This document shows positions 21,917 to 25,852 of a stretch of 25,852 nucleotides of DNA, in pieces. The notes under the pieces were generated by a model, which did not search any database, had not been told where the DNA came from, and was given only the letters and a program-made list of their open reading frames with translations. The stretch is from Flemingiibacterium sp045632605 (GTDB lineage: Bacteria; Bacillota; Clostridia; Oscillospirales; CAG-272). The stretch's first letter is position 1; each line of letters starts with the position of its first letter. Both the position numbers and the translations under genes were made by a program. Location: NCBI GenBank assembly GCA_045632605.1, contig JAZQXA010000106.1, forward strand, positions 1 through 25,852, read 5' to 3'.

Positions 21917-23944
21917 ATGAGAATCGCATTGACCGGAAACCCGAACTCCGGCAAGACAACGATGTTCAACGCTCTGACCGGTAAAAACGAAAAGGTTGGA
22001 AACTGGGCAGGCGTTACCGTTGAAAAAATGGAGCATCCGATTAAAAGAGCATATTACACCGGAGATGAACAGCTTATTGCAGTTGACCTGCCGGGGGCAT
22101 ATTCGATGTCGCCTTTTACGAGCGAGGAGAGTGTTGCAAGCTCATACATAAAAAACGAAAATCCCGATGTTATCATAAATATCGTTGATGCGACAAATTT
22201 AAGCCGCAGTCTGTTTTTTACAACGCAGATTCTCGAGCTTGGTATTCCGGTTGTTGTTGCGCTCAACAAGAGCGATATCAACAAAAAGAAAGAAACCGAA
22301 ATTGATATTGCAGCACTCAGCCAAAAGCTCGGATGTCCTGTTATAAACACTGTTTCCACCTCATCGGACGGACTTAAGACTCTAATTACCGAGGCGCTTT
22401 CAAGAGCTAAAACTGTCCAGAAAGCACCGTTTATGCAGGACGGTGTAAACTTAAACGACAGAAAAGCAGTTCAGGCAGCCGACCGTAAGCGATTCGAGTT
22501 TGTAAACGGAATCGTAAAAGAGGTTGAAACGAGAAAGATTTTAACGAAAGATAAAAATATAGGCGATAAAATTGATGCAGTGCTCACAAACAAGTGGCTC
22601 GGTATCCCGATTTTCGCCGCTGTTATGTTCCTTGTATTCCAGATTTCGCAGGCTTGGCTCGGAGCTTGGATTGCTGAGGGATATGAGTTTGAATCCGGAA
22701 AAAGTATTCCCGGACTTGTTACTTGGATTGATATATTCAAGGAGTGGGTTTCCGCTTCTCTTGAAGGCGGAAATGAATTTCTCGTTGCATTGCTCACTGA
22801 GGGTATTATTGGCGGCGTGAGTGCGGTTGTCGGTTTTCTGCCGCTTGTTATGGTGATGTATTTCCTCATTGCACTCCTTGAGGATTGCGGATATATGGCA
22901 CGTGTTTCTGTTGTACTTGACCCGATTTTCAAAAAAGTCGGACTTTCCGGCAAGTCTGTCATTCCGTTTGTTATCGGAACGGGATGTGCGGTTCCCGGCG
23001 TTATGGCTTGCCGCACAATACGAAATGAGCGTGAGCGCAGAGCCACGGCAATGCTTGCACCTCTTATGCCGTGCGGAGCAAAGCTGCCGGTTATCGGTCT
23101 GTTTGCAGGTGCATTTTTCCCAAAATCCTCATGGGTCGGAACGATGATGTATTTTGCCGGAATTTTTATAATTCTCATCGGCGCGCTTGTTGTAAATAAA
23201 ATTACCGGCAACAGAAAGAAAAAATCGTACTTCATCATAGAGCTTCCCGAATACAGATTCCCAAGCTTCTGGCGTGCGTTTAAATCAATGTGCGGACGCG
23301 GATGGGCATATATCGTTAAAGCAGGAACTATTATTCTTCTCTGCAACGCTGTTATTTTTGTAATGCAATCCTTCGACTGGAAGCTTGCACTTGTTGCCGA
23401 GGGGGCAGAGAACACATCCATTCTTGCCACAGTTGCAGGTCCGATTTCGTATCTGTTTATACCGATTATCGGCATCAAAGCATGGCAGATGGCGGCTGCG
23501 GCAATTGCAGGCTATATAGCAAAAGAAAACGTCGTCGGCACACTTGCTGTCTGCTATGGAATTTCGAATCTTATTAACACTGATGCACTCGAAATGGTTG
23601 ACGGTGCCGGAAGTGCAGTTGCAGAAGCGTTTGGAATCACTTCTGTTGCAGCACTTGCATATCTGATGTTCAACCTCTTTTCGCCGCCTTGCTTTGCGGC
23701 AATCGGTGCAATGAATTCCGAAATGAAGAGTGTAAAATGGCTTTGGGCGGGAATCGGTCTGCAGACTGGATTCGGTTATACAGCGGCTTATTTCATTTAC
23801 ACTATCGGTACGCTCATTACAGCACCGGGAACATTAAGTGTTCCTGCTGCTCTTTGCGGCGGTGCGGCAGTTGTATTCTTTATTGCAATACTTGCGGTGC
23901 TTTCGGCAAAGAACGGCAACAAGACTGAAGTAAAACACGCATAA
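21917..23944 (+). CDS. feoB: Ferrous iron transporter B (GTPase-coupled permease)
   Basis: The 675-residue protein imports Fe2+ across the cytoplasmic membrane. The N-terminal G domain has G1 GNPNSGKTT (7-15), G3 DLPGAYS (57-63) and G4 NKSD (117-120). A helical linker follows, and then the membrane domain with Gate motifs (VIPFVIGTGCAVPGVMACR, in the first; PLMPCGAKLPVIGLFAGAFF, in the second), each holding the conserved cysteine. The ATG at 21917 follows GGAGG at 21904-21908 by eight bases; the open frame from 21902 would begin inside that site. The length is typical of clostridial FeoB. It is followed by the small Cys-rich Feo protein. Confidence 0.96.
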   Translation: MRIALTGNPNSGKTTMFNALTGKNEKVGNWAGVTVEKMEHPIKRAYYTGDEQLIAVDLPGAYSMSPFTSEESVASSYIKNENPDVIINIVDATNLSRSLFFTTQILELGIPVVVALNKSDINKKKETEIDIAALSQKLGCPVINTVSTSSDGLKTLITEALSRAKTVQKAPFMQDGVNLNDRKAVQAADRKRFEFVNGIVKEVETRKILTKDKNIGDKIDAVLTNKWLGIPIFAAVMFLVFQISQAWLGAWIAEGYEFESGKSIPGLVTWIDIFKEWVSASLEGGNEFLVALLTEGIIGGVSAVVGFLPLVMVMYFLIALLEDCGYMARVSVVLDPIFKKVGLSGKSVIPFVIGTGCAVPGVMACRTIRNERERRATAMLAPLMPCGAKLPVIGLFAGAFFPKSSWVGTMMYFAGIFIILIGALVVNKITGNRKKKSYFIIELPEYRFPSFWRAFKSMCGRGWAYIVKAGTIILLCNAVIFVMQSFDWKLALVAEGAENTSILATVAGPISYLFIPIIGIKAWQMAAAAIAGYIAKENVVGTLAVCYGISNLINTDALEMVDGAGSAVAEAFGITSVAALAYLMFNLFSPPCFAAIGAMNSEMKSVKWLWAGIGLQTGFGYTAAYFIYTIGTLITAPGTLSVPAALCGGAAVVFFIAILAVLSAKNGNKTEVKHA

Positions 23945-23959
23945 TGAAGGTTTGGAAAT

Positions 23960-24124
23960 ATGGAAAACTACATTTTAATCATAATTCTGATTCTTGTAAT
24001 TGGCGGCGCGGCGTTCTATGTTTACAGAGCAAAAAAACGCGGCAATGTATTATGCATTGGATGTCCTCATGCAAAAAACTGCGGCGGTAAATGCAGTGGA
24101 TGCGATAAAAATAAAACAGAATAA
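23960..24124 (+). CDS. FeoB-associated Cys-rich membrane protein
   Basis: This is a 54-residue protein too short for most gene callers: a single N-terminal membrane helix (YILIIILILVIGGAAFYVY, residues 4-22), a short basic stretch (RAKKRG) and a Cys-rich tail with C32, C35, C41, C45 and C48 (CIGCPHAKNCGGKCSGC). This is the architecture of the FeoB-associated Cys-rich proteins (PF12669) found after feoB in Firmicutes and Bacteroidetes, where they are suggested to take the place of FeoC or to handle incoming iron. AAGG lies nine bases before the ATG, and only 15 bases separate it from feoB. A terminator follows. Confidence 0.88.
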   Translation: MENYILIIILILVIGGAAFYVYRAKKRGNVLCIGCPHAKNCGGKCSGCDKNKTE

Positions 24125-24128
24125 AATA

Positions 24129-24160
24129 AAAGCGGATGCAATTTAAACTGCATCCGCTTT
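24129..24160. terminator. Bidirectional terminator between the feo operon and the DUF4432 gene
   Basis: AAAGCGGATGCA (24129-24140) pairs perfectly with TGCATCCGCTTT (24149-24160) around an eight-base loop. The minus-strand tail (TTTTATTTTATT) is good; the plus-strand tail is only TTT. Confidence 0.85.
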
Positions 24161-24166
24161 CGCTTG

Positions 24167-25096
24167 TTATTTCATCTTGACGCTGAATGTGAGATGTGTT
24201 TTATATTCCTCGAAGGGCTTAATTACGGTGAACGCATTATTCTCTATAATACTGTCGCCGCCGAGATTTGTAGTTCTCGGTTCAAGGCCGACTGTGTATT
24301 CGCTCTCACCCATCATTTTCCATACAAGGAATTCTGGGAGATTATCGCGCTTATATGTGATGTAAACACCCATTTCGTCATTCTCGATACCTGCTGTAGC
24401 AACATCTCCGGTGTGCTCAACTCCGATGCATTCTTCCTCTATGCCGTGAATCGGAGCGGTGATGTCTGCAATATCTGCAGGGACACCCACCATTTTAGCA
24501 CCTTCACATACAAGCGGATAACCGAAGTTGCAGTGATAGCAGAGTACGAATTTTTCATCAGCGAAGCCTTCGTTGATAACAGTGTCCTCGAGTGTGAATT
24601 CGTCAGAGAAGAGCTTTGTGGTGATTGTACGCTTGAGAACGAGATTTTCGCCGAAAACTGCCGATTCACGCATTTCACCCGAAACCTTGATTACATAATC
24701 ATCGCCAACCCAATCTGCGAAAACGCTGACGTTCGAAGCAGGGGTGTTTGCGATACGTCCGTGGAGTCCCTGGGTTTCGGTGGGACCGCCGATATTCTTG
24801 AGTCCGCAAGTGGTAACGAGTCCGCCGTAGAAGCCGCGGAGCCATTCGAGTCCGTTTTTGTTGTAATACTGTGGGGCAGTGATATCGGTTTTTGAAATCC
24901 AGCTGAATGCACGTCCGCAGTAATCTGCCTGTGCGATATCCATGCATCTGTCGGGCAGTACAGTCAGACGGAGCTTGCCGGTGTTGATTTCAAGTGCGCG
25001 GACTCCCTTTGCCTTGCCGTCATTGAGAATTACATCTCTCACGCCGCCAATCTGGCTTACCGAGCCGATGTGTTTTAAAAGTTCTTGCTTTTTCAT
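24167..25096 (-). CDS. DUF4432 (aldose 1-epimerase-like) protein
   Basis: This 309-residue cytoplasmic protein has a galactose-mutarotase-like beta-sandwich. It resembles the DUF4432 family: LEINTGKLRLTVLPDRCMDI (residues 35-54), GFYGGLVTTCGLKNIGGP, QGLHGRI (the likely active-site histidine), YHCNFGYPL and LEPRTTN. DUF4432 proteins often stand beside sugar or sugar-acid catabolic genes and may isomerise or bind the sugar. AAAGGAGGA lies upstream of the ATG. It follows the remnant deacetylase gene after 19 bases and is the only intact gene of that apparent operon. Confidence 0.87.
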   Translation of the reverse strand: MKKQELLKHIGSVSQIGGVRDVILNDGKAKGVRALEINTGKLRLTVLPDRCMDIAQADYCGRAFSWISKTDITAPQYYNKNGLEWLRGFYGGLVTTCGLKNIGGPTETQGLHGRIANTPASNVSVFADWVGDDYVIKVSGEMRESAVFGENLVLKRTITTKLFSDEFTLEDTVINEGFADEKFVLCYHCNFGYPLVCEGAKMVGVPADIADITAPIHGIEEECIGVEHTGDVATAGIENDEMGVYITYKRDNLPEFLVWKMMGESEYTVGLEPRTTNLGGDSIIENNAFTVIKPFEEYKTHLTFSVKMK

Positions 25097-25115
25097 TTTG
25101 ATTTTCCTCCTTTAA

Positions 25116-25394
25116 TTAAAACGGGAACATCTGCGCTTTAAGCTCCCCGGTGAGGGGCTTGCCGTATTCGCAGACCTCGAACGCTTCTGCATAGCGTACC
25201 TTGCTTCCGCGCTCTTCGCCGTATTTTTCAATAAGCTCTTTTCTGAAATGTGCGGCTGTCTTTGCGTAACGTACAGCCCAGCCGCGTGGAAGTGCATTAA
25301 CTTCTTCGTCGCTGTACTAAGGTCGATTGCAATATCCCCGGTAAAATCGGAACTCGTTATCGTCCTGATGTGCTCCTATCATTAAAATTTTCAT
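25116..25394 (-). pseudogene. Internally deleted PIG-L (LmbE-like) deacetylase remnant with an in-frame TAG
   Basis: The minus strand reads MKILMIGAHQDDNEFR, the typical N-terminus of PIG-L deacetylases (normally GAHPDD, a zinc motif), then FYRGYCNRP and a TAG stop at 25319-25317. The same frame continues YSDEEVNALPRGWAVRYAKT and ends KVRYAEAFEVCEYGKPLT...MFPF, which looks like the C-terminus of the same family. Intact members have roughly 250 or more residues; only 92 codons remain besides the stops, so the catalytic middle is gone. The 3' end precedes the DUF4432 ribosome binding site. Family assignment is from memory of conserved ends. Confidence 0.7.
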
Positions 25395-25519
25395 GGTATT
25401 ATTCTTTCAAATTCATTTTTGATGTTGTGAACATTGAATCCGAGCCTATATATGTAAAGATTATCCGCAATTTTAAAGGGCTCCATATAAGAAGTCCACG
25501 GTGTATTCATATCAGCCAT
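25391..25519 (-). pseudogene. Probable remnant of an MBL-fold metallohydrolase gene
   Basis: A 42-codon reading frame starts ATG 25519 (MADMNTPWTSYMEPFKIADN then LYIYRLGFNV). The stretch NTPWTSYMEPFKIADNLY resembles the very start of MBL-fold hydrolases, just before the strand that leads to the HxHxDH metal motif, but here the frame goes directly to KNEFERIIP and stops. Its TGA overlaps the deacetylase ATG as ATGA, an operon-like junction that suggests the native 3' end has been kept. GGGAG lies upstream. It could instead be a genuine small ORF. Confidence 0.45.
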
Positions 25520-25552
25520 CTTGGTTTCTCCCATAATAATGCCTACAAGAAA

Positions 25553-25581
25553 ATTATATAATGAACCGCAGGATAATTCTA
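25553..25581 (-). promoter_or_regulatory. Possible promoter of the decayed catabolic operon
   Basis: On the minus strand a perfect TATAAT (25558-25553) lies about 27 bases upstream of the probable start of the MBL-fold remnant's leader, with a poor -35 (TAGAAT) at 17 bases spacing. The stretch 25520-25707 between the divergent genes holds no other gene. Confidence 0.35.
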
Positions 25582-25644
25582 TGACGGGATTGACTTATAT
25601 TAGCACAATTTTGATTTATTTTTAACGAATTTCTATTATCGCTG

Positions 25645-25673
25645 TTGACTTTTTGCCGACAATGTTATACAAT
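25645..25673 (+). promoter_or_regulatory. Promoter of the broken AraC-family gene
   Basis: TTGACT (25645-25650), a 17-base spacer and TACAAT (25668-25673). The first ten bases, TTGACTTTTT, also occur as a repeat in front of the other AraC gene of this window. Confidence 0.6.
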
Positions 25674-25707
25674 ATCGATTAAGGAATATTTTTCATATGG
25701 AGGGCAT

Positions 25708-25852
25708 ATGAACGACAGCTTATATATATACGAGAGCATAGCTCCGCTTGAAAGAGGATTTCAGGTCAGACTGAAAATCAACAGTGACGGAGGATGCCGT
25801 GCCCATTGGCATGAGCATATTGAACTCTTGTAATTTTTATCGGGAGAATATT
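25708..25852 (+). pseudogene. AraC-family regulator interrupted by a nonsense codon, 3' cut by window end
   Basis: From ATG 25708, with GGAGGG four bases upstream, the frame reads MNDSLYIYESIAPLERGFQV, then DGGCRAHWHEHIELL and a TAA at 25831-25833. After it the same frame continues FLSGEY to the window edge. HWHEHIELLY-F-L-SG is a common cupin motif of AraC-type regulators, and TAA differs by one base from a tyrosine codon at that place, so this is most simply a nonsense mutation. It is divergent from the eroded operon, which is the normal arrangement for its regulator. Confidence 0.65.

Noticed and set aside
22471..23478. 335-codon frame on the minus strand within feoB
   Set aside because: It is antisense to the conserved membrane domain of FeoB and has shadow-type composition (Ser, Thr, Ile, Pro rich) without motifs.
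24164..24895. Long open frame (243 codons) on the plus strand opposite the DUF4432 gene
   Set aside because: It has no ribosome binding site and no family pattern; the minus-strand frame has a strong GGAGG site, DUF4432-like motifs and a terminator.
25112..25297. Minus-strand ORF beginning MHFHAAGLYV in the deacetylase remnant
   Set aside because: It is in another frame; the frame ending KVRYAEAFEVCEYGKPLT carries the family-like C-terminus and ends just before the next ribosome binding site.
25317..25833. Stop codon recoding as the reason for in-frame TAG and TAA
   Set aside because: TAG ends the YgjP gene and TAA ends most other genes in the window in their normal places, so nonsense mutation is simpler.
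1..25852. CRISPR arrays, tRNA or rRNA genes, insertion sequences, phage genes
   Set aside because: No regularly spaced repeats, cloverleaf-like stretches, transposase motifs or phage proteins were seen on either strand.

Overview
The window looks like chromosomal DNA of an anaerobic, low-to-moderate GC Clostridia (Firmicutes) member, most likely an uncultured gut Oscillospirales-type bacterium. The evidence is: strong GGAGG-type ribosome binding sites, frequent TTG/GTG starts, TTGACA/TATAAT promoters with extended -10 elements, an anaerobic ribonucleotide reductase activase, a ferredoxin-tailed aldo/keto reductase, QueH instead of QueG, feoA-feoB with the small Cys-rich Feo membrane protein, and binding-protein-dependent sugar ABC transporters with AraC regulators. 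The taxon is an inference; there is no rRNA or marker gene here.

Layout. 1-2475: 3' part of a large surface protein with a degenerate glycosidase-like (DUF5722-like) barrel and a C-terminal membrane anchor, overlapped by a small three-helix membrane protein and followed by nrdG. 3357-5910: purM, a ribokinase-type PfkB kinase and the YqgF/RuvX nuclease in one run, ending at a convergent terminator. 5970-6914 (-): membrane-anchored SGNH hydrolase. 7006-8323: queH overlapping a YgjP-type metalloprotease gene. 8477-9982: VanY-type D,D-carboxypeptidase with a stalk domain. 10162-13391: aspartate kinase, an amidohydrolase-2 enzyme and an FkbM methyltransferase, tightly packed. 13430-15709 (-): an AraC regulator and a [4Fe-4S] aldo/keto reductase, each with its own promoter. 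15866-21251 (-): a sugar ABC importer operon (ATPase, two permeases, solute-binding lipoprotein) and, from its own promoter, an OB-fold-like lipoprotein. 21586-24124: the ferrous iron uptake operon feoA-feoB-Cys-rich protein. 24167-25852: a decaying catabolic locus, with an intact DUF4432 sugar-epimerase-like gene (-), internally deleted remnants of a PIG-L deacetylase and probably an MBL-fold hydrolase, and a divergent AraC-family gene broken by a nonsense codon.

How the parts work together. Three copies of the palindrome TTAG-N6-CTAA sit at the feo promoter, in its leader and between feoA and feoB, which points to an iron-responsive DtxR/IdeR-like repressor controlling both genes. The aspartate kinase promoter is perfect consensus and its -35 box forms part of the upstream terminator hairpin. 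The sugar importer carries its own ATPase, so it does not depend on a shared one.

The most noteworthy items are the feo operator triplet, the terminator/promoter overlap, the eroded locus at the right edge, and a 10-base box found only in front of the two AraC genes. I did not find a clearly undescribed multi-gene system. No CRISPR array, tRNA, rRNA, insertion sequence or prophage gene was seen.
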